From assembly GCA_036844765.1 (NCBI GenBank), contig DAIUFE010000010.1:1-45493 (forward strand): DNA of 45,493 nucleotides. The letters run 5' to 3'. The notes under the pieces were generated by a model. It was not told the DNA's origin. It saw nothing but the letters and a program-made list of their open reading frames with translations, and ran no database searches. The position numbers and the translations under genes are program-made. Source of the stretch: Thermocaproicibacter sp036844765. Its GTDB lineage: Bacteria; Bacillota; Clostridia; Oscillospirales; Acutalibacteraceae. Every line of letters begins with the position of its first letter. Position 1 is the first letter of the stretch. Of the stretch, positions 34,745 through 43,259 are shown piece after piece.

Positions 34745-35671
34745 ATGATCGCGAAGAGCATTCTGGATCTGATCGGCGGTACGCCGCTGCTGGAACTGAG
34801 CAATTACGAAAAGAAACACGGACTGAAGGCCACCGTGGTCGGGAAGGTGGAATATTACAACCCGGCCGGGAGCGTAAAGGACAGGATCGCGAAATACATG
34901 ATCGAGGACGCCGAAAAGAGCGGAAAGCTGAAGCCCGGCGCGGTCATCATCGAACCGACGAGCGGAAACACGGGCATCGGGCTGGCCGCGGTGGCCGCGG
35001 CGAAAGGCTACCGCATCATCCTGACGATGCCGGAGACCATGAGCGTCGAGCGCAGGAACCTGCTGAAGGCCTACGGCGCGGAGCTGGTCCTGACCGAGGG
35101 TGCCAAGGGCATGAAGGGGGCCATCGCCAAGGCCGACGAGCTGGCCAAGGAGACGCCGAATTCCTTTATCCCGGGGCAGTTCGTCAACCCCGCCAACCCG
35201 AAGGCCCACCGCGAGACCACGGGCCCGGAAATCTGGCGCGACACGGACGGCAAGGTCGATCTCTTCGTGGCGGGCGTCGGGACCGGCGGCACGGTGACCG
35301 GCGTGGCGCAGTATCTCAAGAACAAAAATCCGGACGTCAAGATCGTCGCCGTGGAGCCCAAGGATTCCCCGGTGGTCTCCGGCGGCAAGCCCGGCCCGCA
35401 CAAAATCCAGGGCATCGGGCCCGGCTTCGTCCCCGACACCCTCGACACCTCCGTGCTGGATGAGATCCTCACGGTCTCCAACGAAGATTCCTTCCGGGTG
35501 GGAGCGGAACTGGCGCGCACGGAAGGGCTGCTGGTGGGCATTTCGTCCGGCGCAGCCGTCTACGCCGCGCAGATCCTCGCGCAGCGCCCCGAAAATGCCG
35601 GAAAGCTGATCGTAGTGCTCCTGCCCGATACCGGGATGCGCTATCTTTCCACCCCGAACTATCTGGTGTAA
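34745..35671 (+). CDS. cysK: Cysteine synthase (O-acetylserine sulfhydrylase)
   Basis: 308 residues, fold-type II PLP enzyme. NPAGSVKDRIA holds the PLP lysine, EPTSGNTGIGLA the substrate loop, GTGGTVTGV the phosphate loop and GISSGAA the C-terminal Ser that contacts the pyridine ring. It makes cysteine from O-acetylserine and sulfide. ATG 34745 is preferred: GGGAGGT lies upstream at good spacing. It is divergent from an Rrf2 regulator and followed by tcdA after 10 bases. Confidence 0.95.
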   Translation: MIAKSILDLIGGTPLLELSNYEKKHGLKATVVGKVEYYNPAGSVKDRIAKYMIEDAEKSGKLKPGAVIIEPTSGNTGIGLAAVAAAKGYRIILTMPETMSVERRNLLKAYGAELVLTEGAKGMKGAIAKADELAKETPNSFIPGQFVNPANPKAHRETTGPEIWRDTDGKVDLFVAGVGTGGTVTGVAQYLKNKNPDVKIVAVEPKDSPVVSGGKPGPHKIQGIGPGFVPDTLDTSVLDEILTVSNEDSFRVGAELARTEGLLVGISSGAAVYAAQILAQRPENAGKLIVVLLPDTGMRYLSTPNYLV

Positions 35672-35681
35672 AACCCGAAAA

Positions 35682-36485
35682 GTGAAAAGTATTCCGTTTG
35701 AATTCTCGCGCTCCGAGCTTGTGATGGGCCGCGAGGCAATCGAGAAACTGAACAGCGCCGCCGTTGCCGTTTTCGGCATCGGCGGCGTAGGTTCGTTTGC
35801 GGTGGAAGCGTTGGCAAGGGCCGGGATCGGCCGGATCGCCCTGTTCGACGACGACCGCATCTGCCTGACGAACGTCAACCGGCAGCTGATCGCCCTGCAT
35901 TCCACCGTGGGGCGCCAGAAGGCGGAGGTGATGGCGGAGCGGGTGCTGGACATCAACCCGAACTGCGCCGTCGAGATTCACCGATGTTTTTACACGCGGG
36001 AAAACGCGGACGAGTTCGACCTTTCCAAATACAGCTATATCGTCGATTCGGTTGACATGGTCTCGGCCAAGCTGGAGCTGATCGTGCGGGCCAAGCGGGC
36101 CGGCGTGCCGGTCATCAGCTGCATGGGCGCGGGCAACAAGCTCGACCCGACGAAGTTCGAGGTGGCGGATATCTATGAAACCAGCGTCTGCCCCCTCGCG
36201 CGGGTCATGCGGCGCGAGCTGAAGGCCCGCGGCGTCGGGCGCCTGAAGGTCGTCTACTCCAAGGAACCTCCCCGCCCCCCCTTCGGCGGCCAGCAGGCGC
36301 TCTGCCGGAAGCACTGCGTCTGCCCGCCCGGCACCAAGCGCATCTGCGCGGCGCGGCGCGCCATCCCGGGCAGCGTGTCGTTCGTGCCGCCCGTCGCCGG
36401 GATGATCCTCGCCGGCGAGGTGATCAAGGACCTGGCCGGCCTGAACGGGGCGCCGGAAAAAGAATCGGGGCCGAAAGCGAAATAG
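35682..36485 (+). CDS. tcdA: tRNA threonylcarbamoyladenosine dehydratase
   Basis: 267 residues, E1-like ThiF fold. FSRSELVMGREAIEKLNSAAV, VFGIGGVGSFAVEALARAGIG (nucleotide-binding), LFDDDRICLTNVNRQLIAL and the C-terminal SFVPPVAGMILAGEVIKDL match TcdA/YgdL, which cyclises t6A37 of tRNA. A CxxHCxC segment (CRKHCVCPPG) replaces part of the usual crossover loop. It starts at GTG 35682 with a weak ribosome site, so translation may depend on cysK. Confidence 0.9.
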   Translation: MKSIPFEFSRSELVMGREAIEKLNSAAVAVFGIGGVGSFAVEALARAGIGRIALFDDDRICLTNVNRQLIALHSTVGRQKAEVMAERVLDINPNCAVEIHRCFYTRENADEFDLSKYSYIVDSVDMVSAKLELIVRAKRAGVPVISCMGAGNKLDPTKFEVADIYETSVCPLARVMRRELKARGVGRLKVVYSKEPPRPPFGGQQALCRKHCVCPPGTKRICAARRAIPGSVSFVPPVAGMILAGEVIKDLAGLNGAPEKESGPKAK

Positions 36486-36502
36486 CGTTTTTACCGGGAG
36501 CT

Positions 36503-37408
36503 TTATTTTTTGCCTGCGGCGGAAGCCGCTTTTGCACTTTCCGCCGGCGCGGAGGCTGTTTTCCGTTCGGAAGCGGCCGGCTTCTGCCCGGAAGATGCCG
36601 GCTTTTCGGACGAGCCTGAGGAGCTGCTCTCCCCGATCTTGGCGGTCGGGTCGGGGATCTGCATCCCGGCCGGGTCGATCGTATAATGGTCGCGGTAAAT
36701 CAGCTGGGAGACCGGGACGATCTGGTAGCCGTCCGACTGCAGGGTCTCCAGCACGCGCGGCAGGGCGGCCGGCGTGTTTTTCGCCCCGTTGTGGAACAGG
36801 ACGATGGAGCCCGGCTTCACTTTGGAAAGGACCCGGTTCGCGATCTGGTCCGGCGTCGGGTTCTTCCAGTCGAGCGAATCGACGTTCCACTGGATCGGAT
36901 ACAGGCCCAGCCCTTCCACGGTCTGGATCACGGCGTTGTCGTAATCGCCGTACGGCGGGCGGAACAGCAGCGGCTTGACGCCGGTGACCGACTGGATCTT
37001 CTCGTTGCAGCGGGTGATCTGCGACTCCATCTCCGCGCGCGAAAGCTTCCTCATGTGCGGATGGGTGTCGGAATGGTTGCACACCTCGTGCCCCGCCGCG
37101 ACCAGGGCCTTGACGGATTCGGGGTACTTGTCGACCCAGGCGCCCACGACGAAAAACGTCGTCTTCACATGATAGCGGTTCAGGATATCGATCAGCGGCT
37201 GAGTTTCCTCGTTGCCCCAGGCCGCGTCGAAGCTGATCGCGATCTTCTTTTCCTCCGTCTGCACATTGTAGATCGGCAGATCGCGCTTCGGCGCGGAGGC
37301 CTGCACCGCCTGCGCTCCCCGGGCGCAGATCGCCGCTGCCAGCACGGCGGCGAGCGCGCAGAACAGGGCTGTCAGCAACCCTTTTTTTGTGGCCGTAAAA
37401 ACCTTCAT
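36503..37408 (-). CDS. Polysaccharide deacetylase, PdaB-like
   Basis: 301 residues. A signal or anchor helix (KGLLTALFCALAAVLAAAICA) is followed by a NodB domain with ISFDAAWGNEET, HEVCNHSDTHPHM (metal-binding His), FRPPYGDYDNAVI and LFHNGAKNT. The C-terminal tail is Ser/Ala/Lys-rich low complexity. The FDAAWGxE variant is characteristic of the sporulation-associated PdaB group, so a role in peptidoglycan or spore cortex modification is likely. ATG 37408 follows GGGGG. Confidence 0.9.
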   Translation of the reverse strand: MKVFTATKKGLLTALFCALAAVLAAAICARGAQAVQASAPKRDLPIYNVQTEEKKIAISFDAAWGNEETQPLIDILNRYHVKTTFFVVGAWVDKYPESVKALVAAGHEVCNHSDTHPHMRKLSRAEMESQITRCNEKIQSVTGVKPLLFRPPYGDYDNAVIQTVEGLGLYPIQWNVDSLDWKNPTPDQIANRVLSKVKPGSIVLFHNGAKNTPAALPRVLETLQSDGYQIVPVSQLIYRDHYTIDPAGMQIPDPTAKIGESSSSGSSEKPASSGQKPAASERKTASAPAESAKAASAAGKK

Positions 37409-37539
37409 GTGAGAAACCCCCTTCTCCGTAAAATATATGCGCGGGGGAGCGCGTCCTATGGCAGCGGGGGAGATTTTTCGATTGCGGCGCGCAGCGGCCT
37501 TAAAAAGTTCCCGCCGGCGGAATTCGACCGGATTCGTTC

Positions 37540-37568
37540 TTGAAATCAAGAATAGTTTTTATTATAAT
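37540..37568 (+). promoter_or_regulatory. Promoter of small gene
   Basis: TTGAAA (37540-37545), 17-base spacer, TATAAT (37563-37568). Confidence 0.75.
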
Positions 37569-37630
37569 AAAAGTGCTTCCGGAATGAAAGCAATAGGAGA
37601 AATCGGACGTTGAGAGAAAGGAAGTCAAAA

Positions 37631-37855
37631 TTGAAGATTCTGGTCAACAGAAGCGAGCTTGAAAAGAAACTTGCGCTGGCCAAAACGGGAAAGCTGATCG
37701 AGTTCTGCATCGTCCCTTCTCAGGTCGATTCCGGTAAATTCAACCCCGCATTCCTGCATATCGGCACCGTACATACCGACGGCACCTATGAAGACCTTGA
37801 AAGCGTCTGCGAATATCGAAGCCTTCGTCTGATCGAGCGGATTCCCCAGGGCTGA
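37631..37855 (+). CDS. Small conserved-looking hypothetical protein
   Basis: About 74 residues starting at TTG 37631, with GGAAG upstream; a TTG at 37610 in the same frame is an alternative. The sequence (KILVNRSELEKKLALAKTGK, FCIVPSQVDSGKFNPAFLHIG) looks like a compact alpha/beta protein without membrane segments. I do not recognise a family. It is a single gene with its own promoter and a strong terminator. Confidence 0.65.
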   Translation: MKILVNRSELEKKLALAKTGKLIEFCIVPSQVDSGKFNPAFLHIGTVHTDGTYEDLESVCEYRSLRLIERIPQG

Positions 37856-37889
37856 CCCGAAAGCAGCGGCCGGCGTTCCTTTGCCAGGC

Positions 37890-37931
37890 AGGCAGCCGCC
37901 TCCCGATTGAATCGGGAGGCGGCTGCCTTTA
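37890..37931 (+). terminator. Perfect long-stem terminator
   Basis: Eighteen bases at 37890-37907 pair perfectly with 37911-37928 around a TGA loop, followed by a short TTTAT. It lies between the small plus-strand gene and the convergent TelA gene. Confidence 0.8.
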
Positions 37932-37975
37932 TGGGGAAAAGGCGTGCGGCGGAAAGGTCTGCCCGACCGTCCTCT

Positions 37976-39094
37976 TTACGGCTTGATCCGGATCAGCTTT
38001 TCCTTGAGATCCTGTTCCAGAGAAGCGAGCTCCGTCTCCGCCTGCCGGCGCTTCTGGTGCCCTTCCTGCTGGATCTTCAGCGTTTCCTCGAGGGTGGAGA
38101 TCAGGTCGGCGTTGACCTTTTTTAGCGTCTCGATCTCGATGATCCCCCGCTCCGATTCCCTGGCGATCCCCACGGTGTTCTGCTTGAGCATCTCGGAGTT
38201 CTTTTTGAGCAGCTCGTTTGTGGTGTCCGTGACCTCTTTCTGGACCTTCAGCGCCCGGTTCTGGCGGAACAGCCCGATGGCGATCACGATCTGGTTCTTC
38301 CAGAGCGGGATGGTGTTCAGGATGGAGGTCTGGATCTTATCCACCAGCACCTGATTCCCGCCCTGGATCAGGCGGATCTGCGGCACGGTCTGGATGGCGC
38401 TGGTGCGGCTCAGCTTCAGGTCGTAAATCTTCTTTTCAAACCGGTTTGCGAGCTGGACCATATCGTCCACCTTCTGCGCGTCCAGAGGGTCCCCCGTCCG
38501 CTGGGCGGTCTCCTTCGCCCGGGGGATCACGGTCCGGTTGATCTCGCCGAGCTTCAGAGTCCCGGCCAGAATAGTCAGGTCCAGATTCTTGATATATTCC
38601 AGGTTCCGCTGGTAAAGCATGTCAAAGGTTCCGATATCCTTGAGCAGGGCCATCCGGTTCTGGTCGAGCCGGTCGGCGATCTGGTCGATCTGCACATCCA
38701 TTTTCTCGTACCGGGCAATGAACCGGTCGAAGGAATGCTTCGCGCTGCTGAACAGCTTCCCGAAAAATCCCTCCTGCTCCGTTCCGAGGGAGCCGATATC
38801 CAGGTCTTTGACCTTGACCATCAGATCCGAAAGGATTCCGCCGACCTCGCCGGCGTCCTTCGCCCGGACCTGCTCGAGGATGGTGTCGGAGAACGCGGCC
38901 AGCTTGCTCTGCGCCTCGACGCCGAACTGCATGACCTGCTGGCTGTCGGAAATGTCGATGGACTGCGCGAGCTCCTTCACCTTGGCCCGGTCCTCCGGGC
39001 TGAGCTTTTCCAGGTCGAGTGACGAAGCCGGTTTGGGGTTCTTGAGCTCCGCCTCGTTTTCCTGCCGCATCTGCGATAGGCTCTGTGTCTCCAT
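37976..39094 (-). CDS. TelA-family toxic anion resistance protein
   Basis: 372 residues, predicted almost entirely helical. It fits the TelA/KlaA family (PF05816): FGKLFSSAKHSFDRFIARYEKM, ELNRT-like LGEINRTVIPRAKETA, and TSILNTIPLWKNQIVIAIGLFRQN, then a coiled-coil end. The family is linked to tellurite and other stress resistance, but no biochemical activity is established. It is the last gene of a four-gene operon with XpaC and two solute-binding-type proteins. Confidence 0.9.
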   Translation of the reverse strand: METQSLSQMRQENEAELKNPKPASSLDLEKLSPEDRAKVKELAQSIDISDSQQVMQFGVEAQSKLAAFSDTILEQVRAKDAGEVGGILSDLMVKVKDLDIGSLGTEQEGFFGKLFSSAKHSFDRFIARYEKMDVQIDQIADRLDQNRMALLKDIGTFDMLYQRNLEYIKNLDLTILAGTLKLGEINRTVIPRAKETAQRTGDPLDAQKVDDMVQLANRFEKKIYDLKLSRTSAIQTVPQIRLIQGGNQVLVDKIQTSILNTIPLWKNQIVIAIGLFRQNRALKVQKEVTDTTNELLKKNSEMLKQNTVGIARESERGIIEIETLKKVNADLISTLEETLKIQQEGHQKRRQAETELASLEQDLKEKLIRIKP

Positions 39095-39107
39095 GGCTTT
39101 TTCTCCT

Positions 39108-40184
39108 TTACTGCTGCAATGCGTTGATGATCCGGTCCATCACGGACGGTTTCGGGATCTGGATGACCTGGCCGATCGTTTCCGGCACGCCGCCGACCGG
39201 TAGGTCCTTTGTGCTGTTCACGATGCCGACGATGCCGGACCGGAAGCCGTGCTTTTTCCAGGCGATCTGCTGGATCTCGGGGTCCTGCAGGGCTTTGACT
39301 GCGGCGGCGCTTTTGGAATTCAGGGCGATCAGCGTGTGGGAGCTCCACACGGTCGGGACCGGGTACAGGATCCTGACCCGCGCTTTGACCTGCGCCCATT
39401 TTTCCGGATACTGCGCCGCGAACTCGATCATCTGGTTTTCATAGCCGACCACCAGCGGATACGCGCCCATGCCCGCGGTCAGATACTGCTGGAACAGGTC
39501 CCCGGAGCCGGTCTGCTGGTACCCCTGCCGGGAGAAAAACTCCTTCACCTGCGGCAGCACGGCCGGGAGGGTCGCGTCGTCGACCACCCGCCCGCCGTTG
39601 AGGATATTCGCCAGCAGCCCGGAGAACTGGTTGCCGGAATTGGACTGGGTCGGGTCCGTCGAGAGGATGTTCACGTTCCCGTACAGCTCCGGCAGACCGA
39701 TCGACGACCATTTCCGGTTCTGCCGGACCAGATCGACCATCTTCGGCATATCCACAAGGTAGCTGGTCCCGTTTTTGACCTGGACGATCCCCTGCTGGAC
39801 CAGCGCGTCCGTCACGGCGTCCCAGGAATACAGGACGATCGGCGAATTGAACTCCACCTGCTTGCCCGCGATCTTTTCCGGGGACTTCTCATTGAAGATC
39901 TCGTACGCGGTCTGGCTGGAGGGGAAAAGGAAATCCAGGCCGTCGGTCTTCCCCTCCACCATGGCGATCGACCCGAGCTTCGAGTAATCCAGCGTGACAC
40001 CGTATTTCTTTTTGAGAATTTCCTGCACCTGCGCGTCCTCCAGCAGGCCTTCCTTCTCGCTGCCGATGTACCCCTTCAGCGTGACCTGCTCCACCCCCGC
40101 GTTCCCGCCGGCGAGCCGGAGATACGCGAAGGAGCCGAGGATCACGAGGGCAAGAATGGCAATTCCGATTATTTTGTTTTTCAT
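39108..40184 (-). CDS. Membrane-anchored solute-binding-like protein
   Basis: 358 residues. An N-terminal helix (IIGIAILALVILGSFAYLRLA) anchors an extracellular domain like those of ABC-type solute-binding proteins (GKTDGLDFLFPSSQTAYEIF, STDPTQSNSGNQFSGLLANIL, VVGYENQMIEFAA). The TQSNSG motif is shared with the lipoprotein encoded first in the operon, so the two are paralogues in their binding part. No ABC permease or ATPase is nearby, suggesting a sensing or scaffold role rather than import. Its ATG overlaps the XpaC stop (TGATG). Confidence 0.85.
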   Translation of the reverse strand: MKNKIIGIAILALVILGSFAYLRLAGGNAGVEQVTLKGYIGSEKEGLLEDAQVQEILKKKYGVTLDYSKLGSIAMVEGKTDGLDFLFPSSQTAYEIFNEKSPEKIAGKQVEFNSPIVLYSWDAVTDALVQQGIVQVKNGTSYLVDMPKMVDLVRQNRKWSSIGLPELYGNVNILSTDPTQSNSGNQFSGLLANILNGGRVVDDATLPAVLPQVKEFFSRQGYQQTGSGDLFQQYLTAGMGAYPLVVGYENQMIEFAAQYPEKWAQVKARVRILYPVPTVWSSHTLIALNSKSAAAVKALQDPEIQQIAWKKHGFRSGIVGIVNSTKDLPVGGVPETIGQVIQIPKPSVMDRIINALQQ

Positions 40185-40801
40185 CAGAAGCTCTCCATCT
40201 TGATCGTGTTTTCCAATAAGGCGATCTCGGACTCCAGGTCCATGATATCGTTGCTCATCAGGGCCGCAAGCTGCTTTTCAAACGTCGATTCGATCACGGA
40301 CAAAATATGGCTCACTTTTGCCAGGGTGCGGGAAATCTCCTCGGAGCGGATATCCTGGGAGGACAATTCCAGATACCGGCTCACGATATGGGACGCGGTC
40401 TCCAGGTAATAGGAAAAGAACCGCCTGGCCGACCGGATTTTTTTCGGGTTCTTTTCGAGATAGGCGAAAATCTTCTCCGCCGTGGCCACGATGCGGCCGA
40501 CCTTGCCGCGGATCTCCCCGTCCCGGATCTGCTTCTGCATGCCCCGGATCCCGTCGAGCGTTTGGTAGCCTTCGCCGATGGTCGTCTGGAGCGCCTTGAA
40601 GTCGTCCTCGCTTTCAACCTCGATCTTCCCGAGCCGGAAGCGGTTCGGCCGCCGGATCAGCGACACGGCGAGATAAAGCAGCACGGCCGCGGCCGCCGCG
40701 ACCGGGAACGGGAACCGGAATGCGAAGAGCAGAACGAGGAACACCGCCGACACCGCGACGGATACGGCCACCTCAGCCATCAAACCGTTTTTTCGTTTCA
40801 T
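40184..40801 (-). CDS. XpaC-family membrane protein
   Basis: 205 residues. Two hydrophobic segments at the N-terminus (VAVSVAVSAVFLVLLFAFRF and VAAAAAVLLYLAVSLI) are followed by a long helical cytoplasmic domain (EKIFAYLEKNPKKIRSARRF, LSVIESTFEKQLAALMSNDI). This matches the XpaC family (PF10112), annotated after 5-bromo-4-chloroindolyl phosphate hydrolysis and usually encoded beside telA. The true role is unknown. Confidence 0.85.
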   Translation of the reverse strand: MKRKNGLMAEVAVSVAVSAVFLVLLFAFRFPFPVAAAAAVLLYLAVSLIRRPNRFRLGKIEVESEDDFKALQTTIGEGYQTLDGIRGMQKQIRDGEIRGKVGRIVATAEKIFAYLEKNPKKIRSARRFFSYYLETASHIVSRYLELSSQDIRSEEISRTLAKVSHILSVIESTFEKQLAALMSNDIMDLESEIALLENTIKMESF

Positions 40802-40810
40802 GCCAGCGCC

Positions 40811-42379
40811 TCAATTATATCCTTTCGCCTTTTTGAACGCGGCGACCAGGTCCGTCTTCCCGTCGAAAACGGCGGCCCGCGTCAGCTCCGAGAGATCGTT
40901 CAGCTGGTCCTCCGAGGCGCTCCCGAACGTGATGGAGAACACCGGGATGTCGCGGCCAAGCTCCTCCCAGTGCGACCGGAAATCCTCGAAGCTCCTCCCC
41001 GTATTGGAAAGGCCGTCCGTCATCAGGATCACCGCCGGCGAATAGCGCGTGAGGTCCTCCCGGCCGATGAGGTCGATCCCCTCGATCGCCGGGGTATAGA
41101 TATCCGTACCGCCGCCCGTGTCCAGCCCCTGGACCTTTTCGTCGAGCTTTTTCAGCTCGGCCTCGGAATTCCCCGTGACCTTCCAGACGTCCTTCACGGC
41201 GTCGCTGAACGGGATCACGACCGTCACGTCCCCCGCGGAGGACTGGAGAAAATTCTCCTTGGCCTGCTGCTGATCGAGCAGCAGGTGCATCGCCTGCTTC
41301 ACGCGGGACTCCCCGTCCCCGCTCATGCTGCCCGAAAAATCCAGGCAGTAAACGGTGAGGGAAGGCTTCCGCAGCTCCGTCTGGTACAGGTTCAGCGCCT
41401 GCCGGATCACGTCGGCGGAAGGCATCCGGATCGGCGAGAGCCCCTTGCTCACGTCGATGCCCCAATCCGGGCTGAAGACCTTCGGGTCGGCGCCCGACAC
41501 CGCGCCGCCGATCCCGGTCCTCCTGCCGTACTGCAGAAGCTCCTTCTGCACGTCCGCCGAAAGAAGGTAGCTCTGCAGCTTTTTGAACTGCTCCTCCTTC
41601 TTCGCGTCCCCGCGGTCGATATACCCGAGCGGAGAATCCGCGATCGCGATCCCGTCCTTCGGGTACAACACGTAGAGCGGCTCCCGGTTCTGCCGGATCA
41701 GCTCCTGATTAGTGCTGATGATCACGCTTTCATAATTGACCATGGCGTCGTAATTGCCCTTGAGGAACAGGTCCTTCAGCCATTCGGAGCTGCCGGAGGA
41801 CCGGTTCACGCCGGCCAGCAGCGCGCGCATCTGGGCCTGCAGACCGGCGTCCTGCAGCGATTCGGCCGTGATCACGTCGGGGTTCCCCAGCAGCGCGTTC
41901 AGGAAGCCGATGTACGCGCTCGCTCCGGAATTGGACTGCGTGGCCGAAGTCATCGTGAAGGTCAGCTTTTTGTCCCGGATCGCGTCGAGGATGTTCCGGA
42001 CGGAAATCTGCTTGCCGATAAAGCCGAGCTTCTGCGCCACGCTTTTCCGCACGCCGAACACCACCGGGCTGGTCATCACGGACTGCTGCAGCCGGACCTT
42101 GTGGTTTTTATCCCCCATCGTGATCCACATGCTGTTGGCCGGCCACACCGCGTCGTAAGAAGCGGAATCTTTCTCCAGCTCATGCATGATGTCGACCGAG
42201 CCCTTGTAGACCATATTGATCTTGATGCCGTTTTTTTTGGAAAACTGGTCCAGCACCGGCGTGATTTCCTTATTTTCGGACGCGGACAGAATGGTGAACG
42301 TGTTCTTCGGAGACCCCGCGCAGCCGCTCAGGAAGACTGCGGCCAGGATGAGAAGCGAAAGCAACAGATTTTTTTTCAT
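40811..42379 (-). CDS. Lipoprotein with solute-binding and von Willebrand A domains
   Basis: 522 residues. The signal peptide ends in a lipobox LSGC, so it is a surface lipoprotein. Residues of about 30-320 resemble a type II solute-binding protein (TILSASENKEITPVLDQFSK, TSATQSNSGASAYIGFLNAL). The C-terminal VWA domain has the MIDAS motif DFSGSMSGD, TGGGTD and ILMTDGLSNTG. VWA domains bind metal-dependent protein partners. ATG 42379 follows AAGGAG. As first gene of the XpaC-TelA operon it probably senses something outside and signals through the membrane partners. Confidence 0.88.
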   Translation of the reverse strand: MKKNLLLSLLILAAVFLSGCAGSPKNTFTILSASENKEITPVLDQFSKKNGIKINMVYKGSVDIMHELEKDSASYDAVWPANSMWITMGDKNHKVRLQQSVMTSPVVFGVRKSVAQKLGFIGKQISVRNILDAIRDKKLTFTMTSATQSNSGASAYIGFLNALLGNPDVITAESLQDAGLQAQMRALLAGVNRSSGSSEWLKDLFLKGNYDAMVNYESVIISTNQELIRQNREPLYVLYPKDGIAIADSPLGYIDRGDAKKEEQFKKLQSYLLSADVQKELLQYGRRTGIGGAVSGADPKVFSPDWGIDVSKGLSPIRMPSADVIRQALNLYQTELRKPSLTVYCLDFSGSMSGDGESRVKQAMHLLLDQQQAKENFLQSSAGDVTVVIPFSDAVKDVWKVTGNSEAELKKLDEKVQGLDTGGGTDIYTPAIEGIDLIGREDLTRYSPAVILMTDGLSNTGRSFEDFRSHWEELGRDIPVFSITFGSASEDQLNDLSELTRAAVFDGKTDLVAAFKKAKGYN

Positions 42380-42439
42380 TTCCTTCTCCTTTTTGAATCG
42401 TCGCTGCTGCCGGACAGGGCGCGGCGGGCCGCCCTCCTT

Positions 42440-42469
42440 ACTATACCATTGGGAACAAATCCGGGTCAA
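42440..42469 (-). promoter_or_regulatory. Promoter of the VWA-XpaC-TelA operon
   Basis: On the minus strand TTGACC (42469-42464), 18-base spacer, TATAGT (42445-42440). Confidence 0.7.
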
Positions 42470-42487
42470 CACGTTCTATGTAAAATG

Positions 42488-42532
42488 ACCGCGGAAACTG
42501 CAAGAGCTTCATTTTGCAGCTCCCGCGGTTTT
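42488..42532. terminator. Terminator-like hairpin between two leftward operons
   Basis: CCGCGG (42489-42494) and CTGCAA pair with TTGCAG and CCGCGG (42523-42528). TTTT follows on the plus strand and TCATTTTAC on the minus strand. It probably ends the leftward ferredoxin operon. The remaining 42533-42681 has only a 23-codon frame (42558-42629, MKNFQVTLITTPQANL) without a ribosome site. Confidence 0.55.
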
Positions 42533-42681
42533 GCGCGGTCAGGATTTCCCGGGCTTATTATTTTTCTGCGAGCAGTTTTTTCAGGTTTGCCTGCGGGGTG
42601 GTAATGAGGGTGACTTGGAAATTTTTCATCCGGTAGCCCAGGACGTTCGGGGAAATGAACGCGGGCGGCGTCGGGCCGCCG

Positions 42682-42870
42682 TCATTTTTCCGTTTTGATC
42701 ACGGCGGCGGGGCAGTTCTCCTCCGCTTCCCGCGCCGCGTCCTCCTGCGCTTTGTCCGGCTGGGCATGGACTTCCGCCCGCCCGTCGTCGTTCATCCGGA
42801 ACACCTCCGGGCAGGTTTCCATGCACAGGCCGCAGCCGATGCAGCCGGAACGGTCCAGCGTCACTTTCAT
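42682..42870 (-). CDS. Single-cluster ferredoxin
   Basis: 62 residues. CIGCGLCMETCPEVFRM and a distant ENCPAAVI match monocluster [4Fe-4S] ferredoxins (C-x2-C-x2-C plus remote Cys-Pro, with an extra Cys). It is an electron carrier for an unknown partner. Its ATG overlaps the cupin gene stop as ATGA, so it is co-translated as the last gene of the leftward operon. Confidence 0.9.
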   Translation of the reverse strand: MKVTLDRSGCIGCGLCMETCPEVFRMNDDGRAEVHAQPDKAQEDAAREAEENCPAAVIKTEK

Positions 42871-43247
42871 TTCCGTCCCTCCTTTCCGGTTTCTTCCCGG
42901 GAATCCCGCACGGGAAACACGACGACCAGAAGCATTTTGAAAGCCTCCGGGGCGAACACCGCGTGCTGCTTTTTCGACGGCATCAGCACGGATTCCCCGG
43001 CCCCGGTCCAGTGCTCCCGGCCCCCGATTGTGAAACGGCCGGTCCCTTCCAGCACGGTTGCCAGCGCGTCGCCATCGGAATCGTGGGTGCCGATCTCCTC
43101 GCCCTTGTCGAAGGCGAAGAGCGTGATGCTCACCGCCCGGTTCTGCGCCAGCGTCTTGCTGACGACCTGGCCCGGCAGCACCTTCACCTGCTCCGCCAGC
43201 TTCAGGACGGTTTCTCTCTCTATATTTTTGATCTGCTTTTCCGCCAT
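42867..43247 (-). CDS. Cupin-domain protein
   Basis: 126 residues of the cupin_2 type: ITLFAFDKGEEIGTHDSDGDALATVLEG and SVLMPSKKQHAVFAPEAFKMLLVVVFP, with His and Asp in the usual metal-site positions. ATG 43247 is preferred because GGAG lies nine bases upstream; ATG 43256 is too close to it. Small cupins of this type accompany ferredoxin-like genes and Crp/Fnr regulators in Clostridia. The substrate is unknown. Confidence 0.82.
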   Translation of the reverse strand: MAEKQIKNIERETVLKLAEQVKVLPGQVVSKTLAQNRAVSITLFAFDKGEEIGTHDSDGDALATVLEGTGRFTIGGREHWTGAGESVLMPSKKQHAVFAPEAFKMLLVVVFPVRDSREETGKEGRK

Positions 43248-43259
43248 CTGTTCCATCTC

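Noticed and set aside
42558..42629. 23-codon gene downstream of the ferredoxin
   Set aside because: No ribosome site and too short to support from sequence alone.
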